DNA from: Purpureocillium takamizusanense
Taxonomy: Eukaryota > Ascomycota > Sordariomycetes > Hypocreales > Ophiocordycipitaceae
DNA length: 64,000 nt
Assembly: GCF_022605165.1 (NCBI RefSeq)
Contig: NC_063068.1
Location: 3,782,001 to 3,846,000, forward strand
Reading direction: 5' to 3'
The position numbers and the translations under genes are program-made. The first letter of the stretch is position 1. Each line of letters starts with the position of its first letter. The notes under the pieces were generated by a model. It did not search any database, was not told where the DNA came from, and saw only the letters and a program-made list of their open reading frames with translations. Shown piece by piece: positions 1 to 10,790 of this stretch.

Positions 1-794
1 TCAAACGTAGAAGCCCCCGAGGCAGTTTCCAAGGAGTTAACATATGTCGGTATGCGTGCACGTTTGATGCTGCACAAGTCTATTTACCGCGCAAAAGAGC
101 CAGGCTCGCGAACATGTGCTAACGCGACCAGCATTGCGAACCTTTGAGGTACTGTACTGGTCCAATTCAAGCATTGGCGCTACGGCCGCGTTTCGGTGGT
201 CTCACGATTGCTTCCTCAACCTCCTTGCGAGGAAATGGCCTGAAACTTGCGACGGCAGCTCTCCTCTCGCCGAGGGTTCGACCAGGTGCGTGGTGCAGCA
301 GGACTCGGAGTCTTCAAGGAAGAGATGCCAAATGTATGTAAAAGCAACGAAGACAAGAAGGTCTCCTTTGAAGGAGTGGCCCTTGGACCGCGACCATCCG
401 AGCCGGCCAGCCATTTCCCTCCTCGTCAAGCCGGTCGTAACCAAGTCCCCCACTCATTTCGTGTCTTTTCATGCAAATCGGGGTATGTTGTTGTCGAATT
501 TTCCGCGCCTAAAAACAGAAATCCCACCTGTTGTGCCAAACTCCGGCTGATGCAGGACAATGCCAAAGGTAAAAATCACAGTCCAAATGATGCCACGCTT
601 CTGATGCGGCACTCTCGAAGCTCATTGACTACTCAGCGACTGGACCCAGCCCCATTGGTCCGACTAGAGCCAGATCCCGATGCGGTATTTCGAGCGTGCA
701 ATGTGCGATACATATTGCTCAAACGCTTACCGGTGACACTATTGCTTGTGTCATCCACGGGCCAGAGGGCGGCCAAAAAGTCCCTGATTGCAAA
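1..794. other. Left-edge non-coding stretch
   Basis: No convincing coding region was found on either strand. The open frames here are short, overlap each other and match no family I recognise. The part next to 795 is expected to hold the 3' UTR of the minus-strand CHD1 gene. A neighbouring gene may lie beyond the left edge. Confidence 0.5.
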
Positions 795-3700
795 TTAGTG
801 CATGTCATTGACACTTCCACGGTTTGGAACGAACCAGAAATTGTTCTTGAGGGCCTCGTTCGCGGCGGAGTGCGAAAACTGCTCATCAAGAAAGCCGCCA
901 ATGGCAACCAACTCCGAGCCAAAAATGCTTGCCCGTTCTTTGCTTGACTTCACATTCTCCTTGGTTGTCGAAAGAATCTTTTCGAAGTTTGCACGAACCG
1001 GCTTCAGTAAAAACCAGATCATGGCGTCGTTGTCCTTGTCACGCTGGTCCTTGTCGTCACCGATGCGGCGCAATTCGTCGAGACGCCGAAGAGCGCTGGC
1101 TCTACGCTCATCTTGTGGTCTCGCTTCACGGTCCCTTTCGCGGTGGTTTTGGAGGCGGTCATCTCGGCGATGGTCATCTCGGCGGTAGTCGTCTCGGCGG
1201 TGGTCGTCTCGGCGATGGTCGTCCCGGCGATGGTCATCTCGGCGATGGTCATCCCGGCGATGGTCATCCCGGCGGTGGTCATCTCGCCGTCGATCGTCAC
1301 GGCGTTGATGAGGTTCATCCCGGTGTCGTTGTCTCTCGCGATGACGTTCATCGTCTTCGCGCTGCCTCCGTTTTTCGTGACGATCACGGTCTTCGCCGTG
1401 TGAGCTCAAGCGCCGGCCATCATCAGCACGACGATGTTTTGGGCTGCGGCCATCATCGTTCGAAGCGTGTTTACGCTTGAAGTCCAACCGAGCAGAACCG
1501 CGGTCATCCGCATGACTGCGGGGCCGGGCGTGGTCTGCATCGCGTTGGCTTTGCTCTCTTTCACGCTCGCGTGACTTCTTGGCGGCGTGGGGCGCGGGTG
1601 ATGCGGTGCCGCTCCCACGATGACCATTCGCCAACTGGTGTTTCTTGCTGGTGCGGGGATAGCTCTCCGCGGATTTGTGAGTCACGCGGTCCCCTGAATG
1701 CTTCGACTGCAGAACAGAGAGGAGGTACTCGGAGCGTCGGACCAGATGGACTGCGCCCGGTGCTTTAAGTTTGTCGTTCGCTTTTGTTCGCTCCTCCTTC
1801 TTTCCAACTCTATGCTCTTCGAGGAATAGCTTGTCAGACATCTCCAGTTCTGGGTCATCTCGGATCTGGACCCAGGCACCAAAACCGTGCTTATCTATGC
1901 CAACGAGGAGCATGGCGTCTTCCTTGGCCCCCCAAGGGCAGCTATAGTTGGCACCCTTCGTGGCATCTGGCAGACGGAAAGACCTCCAGTCTTGCTGGCT
2001 TCGGATAGCCTGCCTTAGAATGTGCAGCTGCTGGGGTCGCTCGATGGCAGTTTCAGCATTGACTTTCTTCAGCATGCCAAAATCGATCAGAACGGCCTTT
2101 CTGTCTTTCTTAGTCAAGGTCTTGCCCGTTTTCTTCTCTTCCTCAGCCAGCTTGACGTTATTATCCTCCATGGCTTCCTTTGCTGCCTTGATGAAGTCCT
2201 CCAGAACGGATTTCACGAACTCTGGGTCCCTCTCGCCGAGCTTGGCCTCCTGGATGATGTCGTCGCCTCGATCGTCTATGGAACCGAAACGGAAGTAAGC
2301 CTTGATGAGGTTTCGCTGCTCCTTGTCGTTCAGTGGGCGTTTAGGGTCGGCCATCAGGGCTCGCTGCTCTTCTTCCTCTTGTTGCTGCTCTCGCTGCCGT
2401 TTCTTCAGGCGGTCTGCTCTGTCGTTTTCCTTATTGCGGCTCTTCATCGTAGCTCTGCGAGGTGCGTTTTCAGCGGCCAATTTGGCGACATACTCTTCAT
2501 TCTTCCGCTTCTCCTCATTGGCTTTGATCTCAGCCAGCTTCTCGGCCGGGATGATCTGGTCCCAGTCGAGGTTGATATCGTCTACCTTGACATCGGTGAC
2601 CTGCATGAAGTTGTCCCAATCGATACCGCCGCTGCTGAGGTTGATCTTGTCGTCTACCTTCGTCTTGGTGACTTCAGCATTTTCGAGGATTGAGTCGATG
2701 TCGAGCTGCTCAAGTCGTTCCTGGTTGCCACTCTGCTCAAACATCTTGGAGGAGCGCATCTTCAGGACCATCTGAATGTCCTCGGATGAGGACGGACCGT
2801 CGGTCTTTAGGCCCTTTTCGTGCATCTTTTCCTTGAGATTGGCCATGCCATCATCAGTCACACCAGCCTGTATGGTCAAGTATTCCAACAGAAGCTTATT
2901 ACGAGCTCGTTCAAGGACTTCTTCCTCAACGGTCTCTTTGGACACAAGTCGATAGATGTTGACAGGCCTCTTCTGGCCGATGCGATGAGCTCTAGCCATT
3001 GCCTGCAAGTCTGCCTGAGGGTTCCAGTCAGAATCGAAGATGATAACCGTATCAGCGGTCATCAAATTGATGCCGAGCCCACCGGCCCTAGTCGACAGCA
3101 GGAAACAAAAATCGTCGCTGTCTTCGGCGTTGAAGTGGTTGATGGCCATGCGCCGAGGACCAGCAGCGATTGTCCCGTCTAGCCGCTGGAATTTGTAGCC
3201 TCTCAATGACAGGTAGTCTCCAAGAATATCCAGCATCTTGACCATTTGGCTAAAAATGAGCACTCTGTGGCCATCTTTCTTGAGTTTCGTAAGGAGTTGG
3301 TCGAGCAGCATCATCTTGCCGCTGCTGGCAATCAAGCCCTTGATTTGGTCCTCACGGCGGACACTGCCAGCCAATACACGTTCCTCTGCGCCAGGGAACA
3401 TGTAGGGGTGGTTGCTGATCTTCTTTAACTCCATCATGACGTTGAGGAGCGAGTTCTTGTGGCCGCCGGTGGCATCGCAAAGTGCAGAATAGTTCCTAGT
3501 CAGGATATTCTTGTAGTAGTCCAGTTGAACATCGGACAACTCCACGCGAATGATTTTCTCTGTCTTCGGAGGCAAGTCCGACTCCACCGTCTCTTTGGTT
3601 CTGCGGAGAATATACGGTGCGATAGAGGCATGGAGGTCTTGCAGCTTCTCTTGCGCGTCATTAGCAGACAAAGACTCCAGATCTTCGTCGATAACGACTT

Positions 3701-5784
3701 TTCCGGGGTTGAGAAAGTCGAGCAGCGCCGAAAGTTCTGACAGGTTATTTTGAATAGGGGTGCCGGTGATGAGAATCTTGCAAGGAACACCAAAACTGAA
3801 GAGTCGGCTGTACAGCTGGGAATCGCGATTCTTGAGCCGATGAGCCTCGTCGACGGCGAGCGTCTGCCATTTGATGGACTGTAAAAACTGCCAATCCTGC
3901 AGAATGAACTCGTACGACGTCACCAGGACATTGAACTTGGGCTTCTTTGGGTTGCCACCAACGATGAGCTCATTGTCTCTGATGATGTTTCGTGCGTCTT
4001 CGGGGCCGAGATAGACGACGTAGTTCAGGTCGGGTGCCCAAGTGTTAAATGTATCACACCAAGCTGGAATGACACTCAGGGGCGCGACGACAAGCGAGGG
4101 CCCTTCCTGCCCCCGAGCATTCCGCAGCCAACTGAGAAAGGAGACTGTTTGAACGGTTTTCCCCAGACCCATTTCATCGGCGAGAATAACGTTATTTGCG
4201 CGAGTCCAGTTAAGGCACAAGAAGTTCAGCCCTTTCAACTGAAATTGCCGAAGTTCTCCACCTTTGATGTAGTCGGGCTGCTTCTCTAGCTTCGTCATCC
4301 GCGATCGAGTGTCGATGTTGGTTTCCCGTCGGTCAGACTGCCAGGATCGGGAAGAGCGATCCAAGAACTGGTCAATCTTGTCCTGGAACTCGGCGCTTAT
4401 CTCGGACGCGAGCTCCCACGTGCATTCTTCATATGTTAAGCCTTTCCACTTCACGTAGTACTCGGTGTCTTCGTCGCCGTCTCGAACGGCGACTATTCTT
4501 TCGACCTTGGTGTAGTCTTCGAACGCTTCCTCATCTCGTTCGCGGTCAAGAAAGAACTGTTCTTTGCTCTCCGGCGGGATGTCGTCGCCAAAGCGCATGT
4601 CCAACTCCAGTTCAACTAGCTTGCGGAAGTAATTTTCTACCTTCCGAAACCCGCGAACGTTGCGAAGGTCTTCAATCGTTTCCCACGTGTCGTGTAGGTG
4701 AGACTTGCCCTGCCACTTGATGAAATACTCGAAATCATGCCGGCTCGAGTCAAACTGCAACTCTAGGCCATCTCGGAGCCGGTGACGGACGACTTTCTCG
4801 ACGTATGGTGACGAGTCGACGTAGTCGGCCACATAAAACTCGTCGCCAACCTCGAGCTCCTCCTCGTCCTCGAAATCGCTTTCTTCATATGCACCCTGTT
4901 GCACCTGTTGTGCGGCGCGGCGGTTCGACCATCTCTTTTCCGCTAATGCCAGGGCTGGCTGCGACTCGCGTTGCAGTCTCGCCTTCTTCTGCTGACTCTT
5001 TGCTCGTGCACCGCCATACACATCTGAGTCTGAGTCTGATTCGTTCGTTGAGGGCTGTAGAGCAGGTGTGCCCCGTTTGGAGGCTAGGATTTTGGGGTCA
5101 GCCAAAGGTCGGTCGAGATTGCGCGTCGATGGACTTACAAGACAGCGATTGGTTTACGCGGCGGCGCTTCACTTGACGACGATTCGACGGTGTTACATCG
5201 GATTCGGAATCGCTCGATTCAGCCTGCGACGGTGTTACTTTTGTGAACTCCAATTAAGCTGATACTGTGCTTCACGTACGAGCTTGCGAGTTTCTCTCGC
5301 TCGAGTCTGGGAGGGGCGAATGTCAGCCTCGTGAACGACGCATATGAGGCATTTACCAATAGCAACGTACGCTTCGCCGAAGACCATAAAGTTCGGGGTT
5401 GGCTTGAATATAGTCATCCACCTCTAATGGGGTCTTGCGTTTCGATGGCCGAGATGAGTCGGCAGAGCTGGCACGGTTCCGGTCCACGTCGTCATCATGG
5501 TCAGACAGGACGCCATCTTGCATATGGAAGTCACCATCATCTGACGCATTGCCCGCGCTGGACTCTTCACTGTCTGACATGCGACGGTCGTCTTGAAAGT
5601 GACTTGGAGCATCTCCGATGTGGTTCTCGACTAATGATGAAGGGGAGCGGTCGGCCGGTGTGTCTTGGGCATCGTGGAGTTCGCCATCGCTTCTATCGTT
5701 ATCTGCTAGTGATTGTGATACCTTGTGACCTGCGGGCGACAAGTGTCCATTAACAGCTGCCCCCTCAATAGGGGAGGACATCAT
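795..5784 (-). CDS. CHD1: Chromodomain helicase CHD1 (nucleosome spacing ATPase)
   Basis: This is a Snf2-family remodeler that slides and spaces nucleosomes on transcribed chromatin. I read four exons: 5784-5371, 5306-5280 (27 nt), 5223-5139 and 5083-795, giving about 1604 residues. Exon 1 ends in the typical ELYGLRRS segment and the joined exons continue it without a break. The protein shows an acidic N-terminus, paired chromodomains (about 245-440), and a Snf2 ATPase with GLGKT (about residue 480), DEAH and a late HRIGQ motif. SANT/SLIDE-like and C-terminal CHD1 helical (DUF4208-like) domains follow. A low-complexity Arg/Asp/His repeat separates the last two. The start is the first ATG of an ATG-ATG pair at 5784. 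A further upstream exon cannot be excluded, because the frame stays open with a GTG just before it. It shares its upstream region with RLI1. Confidence 0.93.
1150..1310 (-). repeat. 15-bp tandem repeat inside CHD1 (RRDDH units)
   Basis: About ten head-to-tail copies of a 15-bp unit resembling GGTCATCTCGGCGAT on the plus strand. On the minus strand they encode consecutive RRDDH pentapeptides between the SANT/SLIDE region and the C-terminal domain of CHD1. Because the unit is a multiple of three, copy-number change would keep the frame. Confidence 0.85.
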
Positions 5785-7727
5785 TGCGTCTTCCACAAAA
5801 CCGGCAGGCTACAAGGAGACGACGTTAGCAAATGTTCCGCCCGGTTTACAGGCACAGCAGGAGGATCGAGGTAGTGAAGCGACTTTCGCGACGCGTATGG
5901 GTGCCCTTGGATACCGGATATCAAGCCCTAGCGTGGAGGACGGCTGCTGTCGCAAGATCGCGACTATATCGATGGCGAGGCTGACGCAGATGGGCGAGGG
6001 CATTGGGAGTCATTCGAGGAACAGAGTGGTCGTCACCAACACGCTAGTGGGCGTGTATCATCGACATCCATCAATTCCATCAACCAAACGCGTTGAAGTC
6101 GCCAGACGAACACCTTGTGAGGCTATATAGCGATGCTCGGCGTCGTCGTGTTGAGGGTGGCCGGGGCAGATACGGACAAGCATATGGCTGCTCGTGTGCA
6201 GCACACTGATGAGGGATTGGAGCAGGGTAACTTACCAGTCATTCAAGAATGACTCTCAAGCATCAAGCAGCATTTGGAAGACGGCCGAATATCGTTCCGA
6301 AGGCGCAAGGTCGACGCTGTGTCGCGGGTCGTTGATGGCGGTTGACGGTGTTGAAGGGTCAGGTGTGGGAATGGCACAAAAAAGGACTGGTGGAGAGAGA
6401 TCAGGTAAAGGCGGGAAAGAATTGGAGGCTGAGGTCGGGGGCCGGGGCCGACAGCGCGGCTGGTGGTCTCGGCGCCAACACAGCGCTGACGAGACCAGAT
6501 CAGTCTAGGATAGTGGCGCACTTGGGCAGGCTCTGGCGGGCCAGCTCACGTGATCGCCCTGTAAACTGCTGCCCTCCTTCCCTGTCCTCTAGCACTCACC
6601 GCAACAGACGAGGTACCAAGCTTTAAGTGCCGCATCCTCCTTTACGTTCGCATGATGCGACTGTCCTTCTATCAGGTATATATGAAACCTAATAATATGT
6701 AATGAGCTGGTACTGCTGTAAGTAAAGTATGACTGGCTTGCCGTGCGGGAAACTAACGTTCGTGGACTGCCATAACGTTAGTTTGTTGAATCAGGGCGAG
6801 ACTGGAGGGCGGCTGCGACCCCATATGTTTCGGGAACAATAGCTAGAATACGAACTGAGTACCGGCGTCCCACGAAATGTTGCTTCCGTGTTCACTGCAG
6901 TTCGCGACGGACCCCTTTACCCGTAGCGTCAACAGCCGTCCTGTCTTGCTACTTCGCTAATCACTCGGAAGACTACCTGTAGCTCAGGCAGAAACGTGTC
7001 ACCAAAACTAGCCCAGCCAGAACATTGGGGTGATAAGAGCCCAAATTGAAAGTGGTCGGAGTTCACGCCGTCCCAGAAATGCCCTCGACAGGGCATGATT
7101 CGGGGGATTAGTATGTTGTATATGGCCTCCCTGTCTCCTCAAAGGTGAGAGACCATGATTTCGAGGCCTGGCCCTCATGTCGGTGCACTCCGGAGTACAT
7201 CTTACCTGTGTTGCATCGTCTCAGCAGACACAGCCCCCCCTTCCCCCCGCAGACTCAGAGGCTGTCCCCAGTGTGGGCGACGCGAAAAGCGCGGTCGGTT
7301 GGCCGACCATGTCAAGGAGATAGCGGGCGGACGCTGTCAAATGTCTCAGCAGCTGTAGAATGTGTGTGGCTTTTACCTGTTGCTCTAACACGCACGGAAT
7401 TGTGGCTCCCACCGCCCATGACTCCCCAGGACCCCGCCACCGGTGCCCTGCCCCGCCGGACTGACCATTCACAGAAAAATTGATGACCACACACCACTTC
7501 GTCACCACCAGAACTCCTCGACTTTTCCTATCCTTTAAACCTCCACTGCGTCCCCGCGAGACTTCAACCTGAGCGCCTCACGTGCCTGGTTCTGTCACAC
7601 GTGCGTGGTGTTCGTCTTGCCTACTCCGCCATCCGTCTCTCCGCGCACAAAAGACGTGTCTTTTTTGCGCACTCGCAGCCTTTACGACTACCCTGGACAG
7701 TTGTCTTTTTCGCCAGCCACCGCCACC
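5785..7727. promoter_or_regulatory. Shared upstream region of CHD1 and RLI1
   Basis: A 1.9 kb divergent spacer without a supported gene. It contains a perfect TCACGTGA palindrome (6546-6553), which is an E-box/Cbf1-type core, and two further CACGTG cores near 7578 and 7600. Close to RLI1 it becomes pyrimidine-rich, as is common for 5' leaders of fungal housekeeping genes. The split between the two promoters cannot be placed from sequence alone. Confidence 0.5.
7649..7664 (+). promoter_or_regulatory. Perfect 7-bp inverted repeat before RLI1
   Basis: AAAAGAC and GTCTTTT arms are separated by a GT spacer, ending 63 nt before the RLI1 start codon. It could be a dimeric factor site in the promoter or a small element in the 5' UTR. 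A two-base spacer is too tight for a stable RNA hairpin, so a DNA site is more likely. No function is shown. Confidence 0.35.
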
Positions 7728-9835
7728 ATGTCGGACAAGCTCACTCGGTACGTAGACGACGATTGAACGAGGCTTGTCGCTGGCCAAGGCATGCGAGTCG
7801 AAGAACAATTTTTGCTGACATCAAGGCCTCCAGTATCGCCATTGTCAATAGCGACAAAGTTCGTCGTCTCAACCCTAGTTCCGGCCCCTCGATGCCCCTT
7901 GCGACCCCGCCATGCTGACCGACTTACCTGCAGTGTCGCCCTCGCAAGTGTCGCCAGGAATGCAAAAAGTCTTGCCCCGTGGTTCGCAGCGGCAAGCTTT
8001 GCATTGAAGTAACACCCGAGTCTCGACTGGCCTTCATCTCCGAGTCACTTTGCATCGGCTGTGGTATTTGCCCCAAGAAATGCCCCTTCGACGCCATCAC
8101 CATCATCAACCTGCCCACCAACCTCGAGAGCCAGGTGACCCATCGCTATGGCCCCAACAGCTTCAAGCTCCACCGCCTACCCATGCCGCGCCCTGGTCAG
8201 GTCCTAGGTCTGGTGGGAACGAACGGTATTGGAAAGAGTACCGCGTTGAAGATCCTCAGCGGCAAGCTCAAGCCCAACCTGGGCCGTCACGATAACCCTC
8301 CGGACTGGGAAGACGTCATTAAGCACTTCCGCGGTTCTGAGCTGCAAAGTTTGTCAAGCTGTCCTGCTTGTGAATCAATGCAAGATGTGCTTACAAGTGC
8401 GCACAGACTACTTTACCAAGCTCCTGGAAGATGATCTGAAGGCTGTCGTCAAGCCCCAGTATGTCGACCAGATCCCGAAGGCAGTCCGAGGCCCAGAAAA
8501 GAGTGTGCGTGCTCTCATTGAGAGCCGAGCTTCTCTTGGCAACACTAACGAAGTCGTTGATGTTCTGGAGCTCGGGCACATTATGGACCGAGATATCACC
8601 CTTCTCTCTGGCGGTGAGCTCCAGCGGTTTGCCATTGGCACTGTGTGTGTTCAAAAGGCCGACGTTTACATGTTCGACGAGCCCTCGTCATACTTGGATG
8701 TCAAGCAGAGACTGAGTGCTGCCCAAATGATCCGGTCTCTGCTCCGAGACGATGACTACGTCATCGTCGTCGAGCACGACCTGTCTGTTTTGGACTACCT
8801 TTCCGACTACGTCTGCGTTCTCTACGGCCGGCCCGCTATCTATGGTGTGGTGACAATGCCTTACTCGGTCCGCGAAGGCATCAACATCTTCTTGGACGGC
8901 CACATCCCGACGGAGAACCTCCGGTTCCGCGAAGAGTCTCTGACGTTCCGCATCGCCGAGGGCACGGATGAGTTCGCTATTGACCGCTCTCGTGCATTCA
9001 ACTATCCCAAGCTGGAGAAGACCCTCGGCAATTTCAGGCTTCGTGTCGATGCCGGCGAATTCACCGACTCTGAGATCATTGTCATGATGGGAGAGAACGG
9101 TACGGGTAAGACGACTTTCTGCCGTTTGCTGGCTGGAGCTCTTAAGCCCGACAGCAAGGCTGGCGTTCCGGATATGAGGATCAGCATGAAGCCGCAGACC
9201 ATTACCCCCAAGTTTGACGGAACTGTTCGCCAGCTCTTCTTCAAGAAGATTAAGCAAGCGTTTTTGTCTCCGCAGTTCCAGACCGATGTGGTCAAGCCCC
9301 TCAAACTTGAGGACTTCATCGACCAGGAAGTCAAGAACTTGTCTGGTGGTGAATTACAGCGCGTTGCCATCGTTCTGTCTCTCGGTATGCCCGCCGACAT
9401 TTACCTCATTGACGAGCCGTCGGCCTACCTCGACTCCGAGCAACGTATCATCGCGTCTCGTGTCATCAAGCGTTTCATCATGCACTCCAAGAAGACCGCA
9501 TTCGTGGTCGAGCACGACTTCATCATGGCCACTTACCTCGCTGACCGCGTCATCGTTTTCGACGGCAAGCCAGGTATTGATGCCCACGCCAACAAGCCTG
9601 AGTCGCTCCTCACTGGATGCAACACCTTCCTGAAGAACTTGAACGTCACTTTCCGTCGCGACCCGACCAACTACCGTCCTCGCATCAACAAGCTGGGTTC
9701 TCAGCTTGACCAGGAGCAAAAGATGAGCGGCAACTTCGTAAGCCCTTTCCCCTTCCCGTGCGTGTGTGCCTTGAGAGCAGTTCCCTGACCTTTCTGCAGT
9801 TCTTCCTAGAGGAGGCGCCAGACAAGAGCTCCTGA
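7728..9835 (+). CDS. RLI1: ABCE1/Rli1 ribosome-recycling Fe-S ATPase
   Basis: An essential twin-ATPase ABC protein that splits post-termination ribosomes and aids initiation. It depends on two 4Fe-4S clusters. Exons are 7728-7747, 7834-7858, 7934-8348, 8407-9737 and 9800-9835, giving 608 residues, the same length as the yeast protein. Cys16, 21, 25 and 29 form the CX4CX3CX3CP motif, and the second cluster motif is [12 protein letters not shown] at 55-66. Two nucleotide-binding domains follow, with GTNGIGKST and GENGTGKTT Walker A motifs, two LSGGELQR signatures and two DEPS-YLD Walker B motifs. The first two exons are tiny (20 and 25 nt). The start is the ATG in a CCACC-ATG context. The last intron has an alternative acceptor (see findings). 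Confidence 0.96.
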
Positions 9836-10790
9836 AAAGGGCACAAACGAGCATGATACCCCTTTCTCGAGTCACAATGCATCATCCGGCGTTCAAAATA
9901 AAGCTTCGGTAGAGAAGCACAGTCCTGGCCAAGGCCTGGAAAAGGGACCGCAGGAAGACGGCGCCGGCGAGGACGATGATCCAGATGAGTAACAATGGAG
10001 ACGGCAGTCTATCCCCTGTTGCCTGGTCCTGCGAAATGGTGGTCACTGTGAGGGTCATAGACACTCGGACGTGCGCCCGGTCTATTTCCGCGCAGCACTC
10101 CGCTGCGGAGACGTTCACGAGCGGACGTATTGGGCGACGATAGAGTCGCCAGCCATTTCGCAGATTGAGGGGCAATGGATGAAGCAGGATGACTGCCGTC
10201 AGCTTCCTATCCTCGCGGGAAGCGCATAGAGAGCTTATAGTCTACCATTTTTCTCAGATACTTGAATGCACGGATCGTTGTAAATCGGCCACAGTTCTCG
10301 CTCGCGTGGTAGCTACAATAACACGTAGCTCTCGTTCAGTGGAGGCCTTCACATGACGGCCGTTCACCACTGCTGCACCTGATGGTCTCTTCATGATGTA
10401 ATTCTGACAAAAACCAAATGCCATCTTATCTCTGAAGGTCTCACGTTCGTGCCTGGCTGCCCCTTCATGCTTGGCACTTGGGCAGCAGTCGCCACCCAAA
10501 ACCCCTTGGTAACTGTCCCACAATTACGTTATGCCATTCTGTAGGCCCACGATTCATTGCCAGCTCACACAGCACATGAGAGTCCGTTGCTTGCCACAGA
10601 ATGGTATCTGCTAGCGTTGCAATTCGAATTTACTCCTCAATCTCTCCTTCCTCGCTGCCGCTTCTGGCGTCTCTTGCCTCCCCGGCGGAAGGAGTTGCGT
10701 TGCGCTGGCGTACATCACGCCGAGGCGTGGCCTCTTGCGACTGCTCAGTTTTAACTCTCTATCGCCATTTTGTTAGCCAAAAATAACTTC
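9836..10790. other. Convergent spacer RLI1/PRP40
   Basis: A region between two gene 3' ends. Positions 9836-9992 are open in a frame reachable from an alternative RLI1 acceptor. The remainder holds only short unrelated open frames and presumably the two 3' UTRs. I see nothing else in it. Confidence 0.5.

Noticed and set aside
929..1480. 183-codon plus-strand frame rich in GDGHLGG-type repeats
   Set aside because: It is the antisense reading of the RRDDH repeat inside CHD1, which is well supported by domains on the other strand.
9882..10175. 97-codon minus-strand frame with a hydrophobic stretch after RLI1
   Set aside because: It is antisense to the RLI1 3' region, has no family match, and its hydrophobic part mirrors the acidic alternative RLI1 tail frame.
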